From NCBI GenBank assembly GCA_027627225.1, contig CM051029.1, positions 10,382,215-10,446,214 on the forward strand: DNA of 64,000 nt, read 5' to 3'. Under the pieces are notes generated by a model. The model had not been told where the DNA came from. It was given only the letters and a program-made list of their open reading frames with translations, and did not search any database. The first letter of the stretch is position 1. Each line of letters begins with the position of its first letter. The position numbers and the translations under genes are program-made. Positions 36,744 through 48,796 of this stretch are shown piece after piece. This DNA comes from Congeria kusceri. Taxonomy: Eukaryota > Mollusca > Bivalvia > Myida > Dreissenidae.

Positions 36744-39700
36744 ATATCGACGTTCTTTGGACTCAGGACAACGCCTTAGACCACACTCCACTTACACAGA
36801 TAGGACCATACAAACTACTAAAATAAAGCTTTGAGTATTTGAAAGACGACTTGTCTGATGAGGTCAGTTAAATAAGTTCAATACTGATGTGCAATACCTG
36901 GTGTATTTAAGCATTTTATGACTGTTTGTTCAAATGTTCATATCATGCTCGCGTTCATTATTCTTCCATACTTTCTGTTGCCGTTATGTTTAATATATAT
37001 ATATATATATATTATATTTAATGTCATCATATTCATTGCAAACACATGTATTTCGCAAACCGTATGGTCTATATTTATTGTACAGTAAAAAGTCGCTACT
37101 TTTAAGAAATCAATCCGTTTACATAATGTGTGCACATCAGTTCCTCGTTATCCTTCTCACTTAAGAAACACTGCCCTGCCATTTAACTTTTTTTATTTTG
37201 TCTTCGCAGTTGATAGATGCGTATATGCGTATGATCGTGCGAGGAAGGAATGTGTTGTACATAGATACCATATCTGCTACAAACATATTTCAAGGTCGAC
37301 CTCAGAAGACAAATCTTCTACGAGATGTAAGTTTTTGACACTGTATAAACATTTCCGTGAAAGAAGTAAATCATTAAAATTAATTCCTGTTAAATATATT
37401 ATCCCATCATTACGTGTAATGCCTGTATTAACGAAATAACACCCCGTGGGATAGACTAGTTGAAAACAGCAAACACGCGATTTATAATGACGTCACTCTG
37501 TTTTCTTTGTCTTTATGTTTATTGTGTTATCAAGTGATTGTCGTTTGTTTATTTCAAAATAAAGACTAAATGCTACAGAGTACATTGAAAAAACGAAAAT
37601 TAATGTATTTCTTTGAAGGTCTGTGCAGCCGCGACCATCATTAATTATGAAATCGACCCTATTCAATATTTATTTCAAATAATTAGTATGCTATTTGTTT
37701 TGCATAATTAAGTAGTTTATTTATGAACACCAGGATTACAAAATTCGTAAATTATTTGCAATTAAGAGGTTTTCAACCGCAAGTTAACTGACAAACAGTT
37801 GCATACATAAATATTTAAGAAAGCAGTGATTTACACTAACCATTACTAAACTTACTTTGTTGTTACCTTTCGACTACTAAAATATGAGTACGCATTTTTG
37901 TTTCAGGAAGATGTTGAAAAGTATGATGCAATTGTTGCTGTTGCCAATGAAAACGATAACCACTGGGTTCTTTTGGTATGTATACCCGATAACTACGTTC
38001 ATTATTTAGGGCACACAAACATAGTATCCCTTAAATGGGGGAAATGGCAGTGATCATCTCACAATAGGGCAAAACGATAGTATTCTGTCTATGTAAAGCT
38101 TCTTGTATAGTAACTGTATTAGATATATCATGGGCCGACAGACGTGTATAATTAAATTACACAAAACAAATCTCACAGTGGTTTCTTTATGTACTAGTCG
38201 GTATGTCTGTCTAATTCTTGCACAGCGAACGTTCTGCATGTTTTACTGGATCACGATGCTACTTGTTATATATTTGTGTGACTGGGTTTAATTTCTTTTT
38301 ATATGGGTGTATTGATAGCTATTAGGGTATACCATTTTCAAAGAATACAATTTTATTTGACGAAGTATTTATTAAATGACTGCTTAGCATATGGGTCTAT
38401 TAACAACTAGTAAGTTACTGTATTTAATAATCCTAAAAGATGTCAACGTGACACTGGGGTGCTAGCACATTGTTAGGAGTTAATATAAATGAAACGTACA
38501 TAAGGTATCGCCATGCATATCGCATTATTGATAACAGAACTGTAGCGCGGGGAAGTTTTAATTGAAGTGACTGTTCAGTATAATCGGACAATACGTGGCT
38601 AATATACAAATACTGTCGGTATGCCTAGTTAAATATTTACACTTATGCTATGGTATCCTTTATCATAACATATATATCTTTAATCATACACACTTCGCAT
38701 TATTTCCAATCAAACAAACATAATGTAATTAATAACTGGTGATATTAATAAATTATTTTCTGAATTGATGCGTTATGCCAGGGAAATAAAAGTATACATA
38801 CAAGACACACGAACAACTCATTTTGAAACAGTTACTGGCGGTTTATGATATTGTTAATTAATATCGCTATGGACATAATAATCAACAATATTTATGTCAT
38901 ATAGGTAATCCTGTGGAAACTTCAGAACATAATTTATATAAATTTGCTAGGGGAGACGGAGTCAGCACTACAAGAATACTGCAAGCATTTGTAGTAACTG
39001 AAATAAACTATTATTTAAGTATTTAGATTCTAAATGTGAAAATATCTTCATTTGAAACGGAAGAACTACGACTACACGTAAGATACTATTACATGTAATA
39101 TAATGCCGAATTATGGTATTAGTTTTGTTTTTGATTAAAAGTGAATGGCTAGGTCTGTATAAAACGCATACAATCAATACAGTGGGTTGAAGGAGTATTT
39201 ATGGTGTTGTTTTTTTATTAAAACTTAAACAATATAATGCCAACAAAGAATCACTACGGTATACTTCAGTCACTTCTTGGATACCCGTTTAGAAGAAGGA
39301 TTATACAATAGGCCTGTGCGACCTTGTAGAATGTCCACCATAGACCACGATAAGCAAATGGATAGTGTATCCTGTGGAATATTTGTTCTGACGGTATTAT
39401 TATGTTTGTTAAAGTTTAATGCCAAAGTCAGACTTGTTTTTATACTAGCTTATATTTTATATTCATGACAATAAATATAATAAATGTTAGACTTAAAGAA
39501 AATAAAATAAATACATGTAAATATGTCATGGTCTGTAAAAGAACAAAAAGTAAATAACGAAGTATTGTACAACACTGTGTGTAAACATACTAGGTGGAAT
39601 ATTTATATCCCCCATACGGCATATTTTTAGCATTGTCGATTTTCCTATTTGAGATGGCAAACCATAAATAATAATTAAGACAGTTTTATAAATACATTTT

Positions 39701-39950
39701 AACCATTACTTTGTCAACTGCATACTAGAGTGAAAAACATTTGCATAACTGGATAAACTGGATAGGCTATTTATATCATAACTAACATATGTTTGACATA
39801 AACAAACATCTGATTGCATAAACTTGTATACATTAAAATCATTGCTATAACAGTTTGCAGAACAATATCTAGACAGTAGGCCGTTAAAGATTTCCAAGAG
39901 CGAAGTTCAGATCCGAAGAGAAGTTGGAACCCGGCTTTTGAAGTCATCAG
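36744..39950 (+). CDS. Ulp1/SENP-like (C48) cysteine protease domain exons
   Basis: Seven phase-consistent exons: 36744-36862, 37210-37326, 37907-37975, 38905-38990, 39270-39393, 39854-39950, the last ending in phase 1. The product reads LTQIGPYKLLK, a TAA stop (36824-36826), SFEYLKDDLSDE, then LIDAYMRMIVRG, YDAIVAVAN, NDNHWVLL (catalytic His of the C48 clan in HW), VILWKLQNIIYINLLGE (position of the catalytic Asp, here Asn), KQMDSVSCGIFVLT (Gln of the oxyanion hole and catalytic Cys), and FAEQYLDSRPLKI. Ulp1 proteases cleave SUMO precursors or conjugates; many DNA transposons carry relatives. The stop truncates the domain before its core, and Asp to Asn would weaken the triad. Joining of 38905-38990 depends on an uncommon but valid donor, TTT|GTAGTA. 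Confidence 0.8.
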
Positions 39951-40249
39951 GTATCTTATAAGTATATAAGTATATAATACTATTTTAAAAGGCTATATAA
40001 TCTTTTTTTGAAGAAGAAGATTGTAATTGAATGACACAATTATTTGGTATAGAAAATCGGTGGATGCAATTCGAATTGGTATCGTTAAATACGATTTATA
40101 TAACGACATGACGATGGGGACAATTTACTCCAATTTGACAGAATGTTCTGTAGTACATTACTTTACATCTAAAATAAGAAATAAAAAAAATAATAACAAA
40201 GATTGACTTTGGAAGTTTGCAATTGACAGTGCCTGTTCTACATTTCCAG

Positions 40250-41856
40250 ATGTATATTTCACCAAGAACGTTGACGCCAACGAAAATTCGAAGAGTAAAA
40301 ATAACTATAGAGGAGATCAAAAGATTGATACACAGTATCCAAATGTCGGTAAGTCTATTTCGTCATGTGTTTTATTCATCTGGACAAATTAAGTGCCTTC
40401 CACCATCTACCGGTAAATACCACCCGAATTATATGATCAAAATACAAGAAAGTACAGTAACTGAAAAAACAAATAATTTAAAAGCTGGAGGCTTTAAGCT
40501 GTGCTAATAAAGGCAGAGCAACCGATAAAAAAACAGTTTGCCGTGTTATTACAGCTCGGTGGATCAAGCTATCTTTGAAAATGAGTTCCATACCTTTCAG
40601 CTTCTAACGACATACTTGATGGGTCTCGCCTCGAATATTCGGATATTCAGCCTGAACACAGAGTGACGTTAGATTTGTCCCAAGAATGTGTTGCTGCAGG
40701 TACTTTGTATACGTATATGTTTATTTAAAACAGTGTAAAATCTCGAAATCATGAAACCTTTTCAGGACGTAAGCCATGCAAACCACATTCCATTTTAAGT
40801 TGAATAACAAGATTTGGCATAGAGAAATAGTGCGATGAGTCATAATGTGAAAATGTGATGCACACGCTTAGAGAGTGTTTCTGGTGCATGCGGTTTGGTT
40901 ATACAATCAAAATTAATACTCATAATTCGATTAAGTTATATATTGTACCTAATAAGGAAACACAATGAGAAAGAGCATAATAGTACTGTCGCGTAGCTTT
41001 ACCGCGTTTATTTAAGAACTAATAATTTTCTATCATAGTTTGTTGTCAAATAACCCACGGGTATATATGCGTAGGAATCAAGTCACGAGTGCGATGCATC
41101 TATACTCCTACCCGTGGGTTATTCGACAACAAATTATCATAGAACAATATAATTTCGATTCTAACACGATCGTGATCTGTATTTTAAAGCTTATAAATGT
41201 AAACTATATTTTATCTTGACTCCGCCCATCTTTCAACAAAGTACATTTAAACGCGCGTTTCAGTGACATCAATGAACCATAACAAAACAATATGACGTCA
41301 AATTCATTCATAAAAATTGAGCGAATGACGTCAGAGTCATTAGTACGAAACCAAGAGCCATTATAACGTCATATATATTGATGCTCTGCATTAAAAATAA
41401 CATGCTTTTATAAACAAGTCAAGTTATTTTAATAACGTTAACTTTTTGTGTAAATGTGATTTTAAATTGTAATTTAAATATGTCGTTTTTGTTTCAACAA
41501 ATTATAGAGTTTATATATATTTATATAGATTATTTTGATAGTGCGCGTTTATGCATGTGTTTTTATCGTGTTTTGTTTGAGAATCCTCCAGGACTATTTT
41601 CAAATCATTAGGCTCCGCCCATAATTATTGCAGAATAACCCACACTTGATTTACTTCTTTGTCTATAGAAAACAAGCCTCGTGCCGTGTTAAAATGAAAA
41701 GCAAAATGCATCAATGACTTTTTATATAACAGGGAATAATTATTCAACTATATTGATACGTTACAGGAGTTGCTTCTTGCGACTCGGAAGGTGATCAAAA
41801 TCTTCCGCAAGAAAACCTTAACACATCATCGTCAGTCTCCCAGTGTTCATCGAAAG
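40250..41856 (+). CDS. Second linker: three symmetric phase-1 exons
   Basis: Exons 40250-40348 (DVYFTKNVDANENSKSKNNY), 40601-40699 (ASNDILDGSRLEYSDIQPEH) and 41767-41856 (GVASCDSEGDQNLPQEN) each start and end in phase 1 and are 99, 99 and 90 bases. All have consensus acceptors and donors. Ser/Asp/Asn-rich, probably unstructured connection between protease and zinc fingers. Confidence 0.6.
41028..41144. mobile_element. Foldback/MITE-like element, 36-bp inverted arms
   Basis: Arm 41028-41063 (ends AATAACCCACGGGTA) pairs with 41109-41144 with three mismatches. It lies in the intron between exons 40601-40699 and 41767-41856. Non-coding. Confidence 0.8.
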
Positions 41857-42086
41857 GTGTGTAAGAATACCTGGCCATGCAAAATGCTTTTAAGATTTTC
41901 AAAATTTTAATTGTTAAAAGAGAAATATATAGTTTAAGTTTTAATAACTAAATCTTCCTTTACGATTCTGAACGCATTCGCTAAACTTTTTTTCTAAGTT
42001 GTTCTTATATCAATTTCCGTCAAGTATGTTTGTGTTATTTGATTTTATTATTTTCATATGTCTAAAGTTACTCTTGTCGTTTTCAG

Positions 42087-42170
42087 AACTGACCTGTTCG
42101 ACATGTTTCCGTGTATTTAAGAAGAAAGGTGCCCTCACTACACACTCTATGAGCCATGCCAAAAGCCCAG
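42087..42170 (+). CDS. C2H2 zinc-finger exon
   Basis: One 84-base exon, phase 1 to 1 (acceptor GTTTTCAG, donor GTAATA). It encodes a complete C2H2 finger, CSTCFRVFKKKGALTTHSMSH (C-x2-C-x12-H-x3-H), flanked by ELT and AKSPG. One finger on one symmetric exon is typical of a shuffled module. Likely binds DNA together with the fingers of the next exon, perhaps the ends of the element or host chromatin. Confidence 0.8.
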
Positions 42171-44084
42171 GTAATATTATATTATATATTTGCAAAGTTC
42201 GCCAAGCACATATAAACTGTACTATCGCATGTGTTAATTATGCGACTTAATGATAAATGCATTATTATGCAGATATTTAAATGTATATAGGCTTATATCT
42301 TAAACTGACATTGACCTTAAGGAAGACCTGAGTGTCACTTTTATTCTCTTAAACTTGAGCAACCTTTGAGTAACATGTGTAAACAGAAGTATATAAACTA
42401 TGTCGCCCTACAGTTGTACTTATTGGACGCAGAGAGAGCTAAATGTAAGAAATAGTTCACACGACCGAGGACCCTATGGCATTAAATAGACTCGCTTAAA
42501 CATACACGGCCCATATTCACTTGATTGACAGAATATATGAACGGGTCTTCATACAATCAGTTTTAGGACGGTAGGACTCTACATTTAGGGAAGTTTCAAA
42601 GGCTTAGTTTGAGGAATGTCTGGCACCCCACATCGTGTCCTAAACTCTGTATATCAGAACCTATATACAACTTGTATTGGTCCACTGTAACCAATGTGTA
42701 CAAGGTTTCAAACTTTATATTTTATATGTTTAAAATGATGGTGACTTCATTTACAAATAAAATAATAGTATGTGTAATTGTGCATTCATTTTGTAACGGT
42801 ATTTTTGTTTGCTATTATGTTCAGTGTATGTCTTATTTATTAATTTTACTAGACTACAACATATTCCATATATTGTATTACCGGCGATGAAAGGACATTA
42901 TACAATTATATATTAATATGAAATAACATGGTATCAGTTGTACTCAAAAACCGGCAGTGAATCGCACTTAATATCAGTATCGACATTCCGTAATTTTCTG
43001 CGAATTGGACCATATGGATTTTAAGGATGCCGCTTACATAGAACTTATATATCAAAGGCTTGTTGCTGTTTTGAAAGTAGAACTTAGTAAATATGTGTTT
43101 CCTTGTATTGGTTGTAAGTTATTATCGATTAAGCAAGACAACATGTTTGTTACAACATTTTTATGTTGCTAGCAATATTACTTAAATAGTAATATTTATT
43201 ATATATCTATTTAGTATTATCTATTTTATTTATAAGCCCTCCTCAGTAAAAAAATTAATTTTGCAAGTTCTTCATTATATTAATTTAAATGTATCCAACA
43301 AGTGAACTCTATAAACTCCTTAAAGTTAACCTTAAATGGTAGTTCAGTTACCCATTATCGCAAAAGTGTACTGATTCTTAGATGCTATGGGTCACCACAC
43401 CGTGGCCACAGCAGTGTGCAAATAAACAAGGGTGCAATACCCGGGATTCGGTGGGGGGTAGGGGTCAAATAAAACGCGTTAAACAAAGACTTAAAGAACA
43501 TTTGGTTATATAGAGACACATTTATATGAGATAAAATATTGAAATATCCGTTGTTTTTATTGGTATATTTCATCAAAACTGAAAGATCAAATGTTCATAT
43601 AAATATATAACTGCATTGTACGTATAACCCCAATTTATCCTGTGTTTACCTGAGGACTTAGAAATAAATTAATACGACCTTTCGGACACATAACAACCTT
43701 TGGGTGACATTAATTGTGTGGCCTTTAATTATTGTTTTTGCCCTAAATATTTAAAATTAAACAGTTTAAGACAAAAATTCAAAAATGCATTTACATGTTA
43801 GATCAGTCCTTACAGGTAAGTGTGTAAAATATTGCACACAAGATTTGAATTTAGTATACTTGACTTTGTTTAAATTCGTGTGAATTAATTCACTGATTTC
43901 AAACCGTAGTGAATTTATTTCGATTTAAGTACAGAAGTCAGTATACATTAACAATGCAAACACCCATTTAAAATTTAACCATAGACAAGAAACATTATTT
44001 TGTATGCGCTATTAAAAATATATATTAGCTTGGGATATTACATAATAATTATTACGATATATGTATATGTATGTTGTATTTCAG

Positions 44085-45658
44085 AGAAAAAATACAAAAA
44101 ACCAAAGCGACCATGTCCTTTCTGTAAATCTGATCAAAGCCAACTAAGACGGCACTTGATGATGCAACACAAAGACGAAGTCCTGGTGCAGGAAGCCGTG
44201 ACACATCCTGATGGTTCAAAAGAAAGAGATAAGGCGTTTGATATAATACGAAAAGAAGGTATATACAAATACAACAAAGGGCAAGCCCCTCTTCCAGAAC
44301 CAGTATATATGTCGGAAAGAAAAGGACACGCTGATGTAAAATGCTCCAAATGCAATGGTTTCTTCGGAAATAGCTTGTTTTACCGGCACAAGGAACTGTG
44401 TACAGGGGATGGAATCGACGTTCCAAAAAGAACACAAACTTCACTCTTGAGTAGCACTTCAATGGATGTTGATGGCGAATCCTTAGTAGATTTCATGAAA
44501 CGGACATCGGTGAAGTATGTCGCTCGAGTGAAGCTTTGATGTTCATCGGCAAGTCCCTGTTCCAAGAACAGAAGGGCAAGGTAGGAAAGGCAATGGAAGT
44601 CAAAAAGTCGGTTATGTCGGATATGAGGTCTCTTGCTAGACTATACGTAGCCTTCAAAGAGTATGTACCCTCCAGCAGGACAATCGAAGATATGTTTGTT
44701 GTGAGAAATTTCGATAACCTTGAAAGGGCAATAGAGTCTATCACTACAGAAAAAGACAATAAAATCAAGTACGGTTTTAAAATGTCCATCAAATACCTAA
44801 TCGACATGGCTCAAGAAAAAATGATTGGCTTTCACTCAAAAAAAGAAGATGAGGCAATGATTAGTTCGTACGAGAGATTTCGGAACGTCTTGAAACTTCA
44901 TGAAGGTAGAATATTCGCCGATGCCACGTACGCTATAAACCTTAGCCGTCAAGAAAAATTAAGGATGCCGGGACAACCAGCCAACGAGGAGGATGTAGAA
45001 AAATTAGGCCTTCACATAAAGAAAACCATCCAAGAAACATCATGCGAATACACTTTCGTTGACCGACGGGAATTCGTTCTCCTACGGGACAGTCTATGTA
45101 GTAGGCTAACGTTGTTTAATGCCAGACGTGGTGGTGAGCCAAGTCGCTTACAAATATCGCAGTATCAATCTGCGAAGGATGGTACGTGGATCGATAGCGA
45201 CAACGTGGAGCAACTGTCAGAATGCGACAAGAAACTTTTTTCTGAAATGCTTGTTGGTTACCAGCCAGGCAAAGGTAACCGTCTCGTACCAGTCCTCATT
45301 CCCCAGGACTGTGTACGAGGAGTGGATATGTTGTGTAATCCAATAATCCGCAAAAGTGTCGACGTTCTCCAGACATTTGCTAACACTTCGTTATCACATG
45401 ATCACGTTATTGGGTGGTCATGCATTAATAAAATGTGTTTGAACGCAGATATAAGACATCCCGAAAAACTGACAGGTAGCAAACAGAGGCATCGAATCGC
45501 AACACTGTACAGCGCTCTGCAGGTCCCGGAAACAGAACGCCAGTATTTTTATAAGCACATGGGCCACTCGAAGGACGTCAATCTGGGTACATACCAGTAC
45601 CCTCTACCAATAATGGAGGTCCTTAAAGTGGGTCGACATTTCCGAGATATCGACACAG
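44085..45658 (+). CDS. Zinc fingers plus Crypton-like tyrosine recombinase exon (one frameshift)
   Basis: A 1574-base exon (acceptor ATTTCAG, donor ACAG|GTAGAA). The first frame encodes a basic stretch, a C2H2-like finger (CPFCKSDQSQLRRHLMMQH) and a C2HC-like finger (CSKCNGFFGNSLFYRHKELC). Near 44498-44502 one base appears lost: the frame continuing from VDFMK runs to a TGA at 44537, while the next frame reads DIGEVCRSSEALMFIGKS and stays open to 45687. That part contains EVKKSVMSDMRSLARLY, a SAM-like N-domain, then FNARRGGEPSRL (first catalytic Arg), GSKQRHRIATLY (Arg box, with Ser where the His of HxxR is usual), YKHMGHSKD (His) and LGTYQYP (catalytic Tyr candidates at 45592-45594 and 45598-45600). 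This order is the tyrosine-recombinase signature; the closest type I know is the Crypton-like family common in invertebrates and fish. Cryptons move by cut and rejoin through a covalent 3'-phosphotyrosine. Confidence 0.85.
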
Positions 45659-45980
45659 GTAGAAACTATATATCCGTTTGTAAATAGAACCTTGTTTTAT
45701 AAGACATTCATTGGACACTAATGTGTTAAAATTATTAGGACACTCTAAATGGTACCATGTATGTGCAAAAAATTGATTTTGTCTATATATTAAATCGCTT
45801 AGTTTGTCCAATTTTTATGCTTTTTACATGGCTTCGACTTACATGTGGAATACATTTTAATGCCTTTTCGTAGACTTTGATTTTATTCACGTTGAACAGT
45901 TCTATAAATGGAATTATTTTACATACATTTACATACATTTGAACAAATCGACATTATATTTGTTATTATAAACTTTCTAG

Positions 45981-48107
45981 GAGCAACACGAAGAGGTACC
46001 ATTCCAGCGACTGTAACAAGTGACGAAGTAATAGATGATTCAAACCAAGAAGGTATGGTACATCATTCATTACAATCAACATCACTTACGTAGTGCGATG
46101 CGATTATGTACGCGCACAACCAAATTTAATTTTATCTGCGTATCTCCCATTTGTGTGTTTCATGTACGCGTGTACGTGCCTTATATGGGCCTCTGTATGA
46201 CTGCCTAACGTGTCATCATTATAATTTGTTTATTCCTTTCTTCCAGAAAACAAATCAAATCAAACGCTGCAAAATTTCGCAAAATTGCAAAATTGCAATT
46301 GTTAATTTAAAAAAATGTGCACGGTCATGTGCGATCTTCTGCTTTGCTATGATATTATTGCTATATCCTAGAAAACGAAATAAAGCAACTATAGAAAACA
46401 TATATAACATACAACTATAGAAGGTAAACCAACAAATGGCAACACAATAAAAGCAATTTGCATTTGAGCAGTTAATTGCTATCAATTTTCTTGTAGAAAA
46501 CTTCTTTATTGTAATGTAAATATTTTATTGGTTAAATATTAACAAAACACTTTATACGACGAATAGGCACAACCCGACCAGACGAGAATACGGTGACAAT
46601 ATGCGGCATTCAGAACACAGATGAAGAATCCATAGAAGGTATGATCAACTTGGCAAATCGTTTCTCATGTTTGTATTAAGACTATTTGTCAAAGATATAG
46701 CTATTCCTTTTTTTCGTTTCGGACAACGAAGTGGAACTTTAAAGTACCCTTTTTCGATTAAGTTTGCATTTTGTGTCTTAACGTCCATGTGTATGAATAT
46801 GGAATTGCATCAGTATAAGTAAGCTTTTTTGAAATACTCTTTAGTGTCCTCGGGCCATAATATCTTGCCTCCACAAATCAGTGTATTATTTAGTGTCTTA
46901 TTTATTGGCAGTTAAAATGCGGTAGTAGGCTGTCGTTTGTGGAAGTATGTGCATAGGTATAGTGACATATAACGGTCTTACGATAACTACTTAAGGTTTG
47001 CGAAACCATTCTTGTTACCACTTATTAATTTTCATATTTATATGGATATTAAGTTAGCGCTTTGCGAACATTTTTCTGCAAGATAGTTTAATATTATACT
47101 TAATAGCCTAAAAGCGAACTGACATTAAATACATTTCTTGTGGTTGCGAGGTCTTCCGAATTATCTTATAAACACGAATATTATCAAGACAAGTATTTGA
47201 CAACGCACATTTTCACGCTGATACCTATTAATTTTCTAGGACTGCAAATCAATGCGTGTTGCCTGTTATGTAACACGGACATTATCGTTATAATTATTTG
47301 ACAGCGCAAATCATAACACGTTTATACTTTTGATACGACTTAATTTGTGCTCGACGCCTTCCACATTGTCTTGCTAACGCAATATTCTCGTGATAATAAT
47401 CTGACCATGCAAAGCTGAACACATAAATATTCGTTTTATTCAAAAATAATTGTGCACGAGCTCTTCCGCATTATCTTGCTTACTAGTATATGAATGTTAT
47501 CATAATACGTATCTGACAACGCAATTCTTAACACGTTAATAATTGTGGTACCACCTACTAGTAATTTTCAAGCAACCCTATTCGCAAATAAATTCGCTTT
47601 GCCAGTTAACTTCTACAAATATAATCATGATACTTATCTTACAACAAAAATAGTGTCTAGTTAATATTTACATGTAACGCAAATGTAATCGCAAGCCAGT
47701 CCGTGTTGCCAGTTATCTTACATTAATTTTGTTACAATAATTATCTTACAACTCAAATTTTAACTAGTTAATATTGGTGATAGCACATACATTTTACTGA
47801 CTTAAATAGAGATCTGTGTCAATTCTGGGAAGTTTTAGGCCTGTTTTTCATTACGCAAATTAATAACTTTCGTCGACATAAATCGCAAACGCCATTAAGA
47901 TATAAGATAAATAACAAGAAACTAAAGTGGTAACACGAACATTTTCGCGAACCTTAGGTAGTTATCGTAAGGCAGTTTTATGCCACCATAGAGAGAGACA
48001 TACTTAATATGTTTTTATTTATGTTTCACACTCCAGAGCAAAGGAACAGGTTCATCTTGTGCCCACTAAAAATAGACATGAAAACGCCCAAAGACCTAGA
48101 GGAGAAA
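45981..48107 (+). CDS. Third linker exons after the recombinase
   Basis: Exons 45981-46052 (GATRRGTIPATVTSDE), 46567-46638 (GTTRPDENTVTICGIQ) and 48037-48107 (EQRNRFILCPLKIDMKTPKD). The first two are both 72 bases, phase 1 to 1 and similar in build; the third ends in phase 0. Splice sites are consensus except a short acceptor (GAATAG) at 46566. No domain recognised. Confidence 0.55.
46977..47971. mobile_element. About 1-kb element with 46-bp terminal inverted repeats and internal tandem repeats
   Basis: The left end 46977-47022 (starts CTTACGATAACTACTTAAGG, ends TGTTACCACT) is the inverse of 47926-47971 with few mismatches. The interior consists of diverged units of roughly 110-150 bp that share TCTTACTAACACGAATATTATC-like, TATCTGACAACGCAAAT-like and ACACGTTAATA-like blocks. 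It has no coding capacity. It lies in the intron between exons 46567-46638 and 48037-48107. A non-autonomous DNA transposon or foldback whose core became a minisatellite is the simplest reading. Confidence 0.8.
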
Positions 48108-48688
48108 GTAAGTTGACTTGATATGATTGGTTAAAATATTTAAGTCATATACAGGCGGACAGTTCCAGCACCCGAATACATCCGTAAGCTTCTTCTCACT
48201 TTTTCCCATTTTTTCATTGCAATAGCTTTTCATAACAGTAGAGGGATTCAAAATCCCATAGACGATATATTTTGTTTTGTAGGCTTGTCGCTATAATATT
48301 TCCGCTTTCGCCAACACTTTCGATACGTATTTAAACAAATAGCATGCAATTTATTGCGAATCCCAGTTAATTTGACTGGTCGCGGAGTGAAAAATTGAAT
48401 TTGCTCTGGTGTCAAGTCAAGAATGTTGCGTTCTAATTAAGAAACAAAATTGTCAGTAGTTTTCAACATTGATTTGTTTTACTAAACAGATGTCTATCAA
48501 ATTGAAATAAAATTGTATTTGGTTGCTATATGTATTACGTTTTTAAAACCTACATGTAAAAGGACCATATAGGGCCTATTCTCGTTATATAGAGAATTTG
48601 TTTTGCGATTTTGACTAGTTTAAGTTACCTTCTTTTAAAAATCAAGGAATTAGTATTACTATTATTATATGCTCATCTTTCAGCACAG

Positions 48689-48796
48689 AGAACATATTTT
48701 AAATGGACAGAAGCAGAGACGGCGACAGTTCAAAGGGATTTTCACTGTTGGATATATATTCCTGAGGGAAATAAGCTTCCGAGCAAGAAACAATAA
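48689..48796 (+). CDS. C-terminal exon, Myb/SANT-like tail of the recombinase gene
   Basis: After the acceptor CAGCACAG (48688) the frame continues in phase 0 from the previous exon: RTYFKWTEAETATVQRDF, HCWIYIPEGNKLPSKKQ and TAA. W-T-x-x-E followed by V-x-R-x-F and a K-L-P-x-K motif is the C-terminal tail I know from related long invertebrate and fish proteins. An acceptor five bases upstream would break the frame, which supports this choice. The tail seems shorter than in relatives, which continue into a Cys pair. Confidence 0.65.
   Translation, partial: RTYFKWTEAETATVQRDFHCWIYIPEGNKLPSKKQ

Noticed and set aside
37128..37439. 103-codon frame starting MCTSVPRYPSH
   Set aside because: It reads the protease exon 37210-37326 in the wrong frame.
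40217..40507. 96-codon frame overlapping 40250-40348
   Set aside because: Wrong frame of a linker exon; the phase-1 reading fits the neighbouring exons.
44052..44807. Minus-strand frames of 61-136 codons opposite the zinc-finger exon
   Set aside because: They lie antisense to a frame with clear zinc-finger and recombinase motifs and show no motifs of their own.
46241..46300. Possible extra exon after TTTCTTCCAG at 46245
   Set aside because: The phase-1 frame soon ends in TAA, has no donor in phase and is low complexity.
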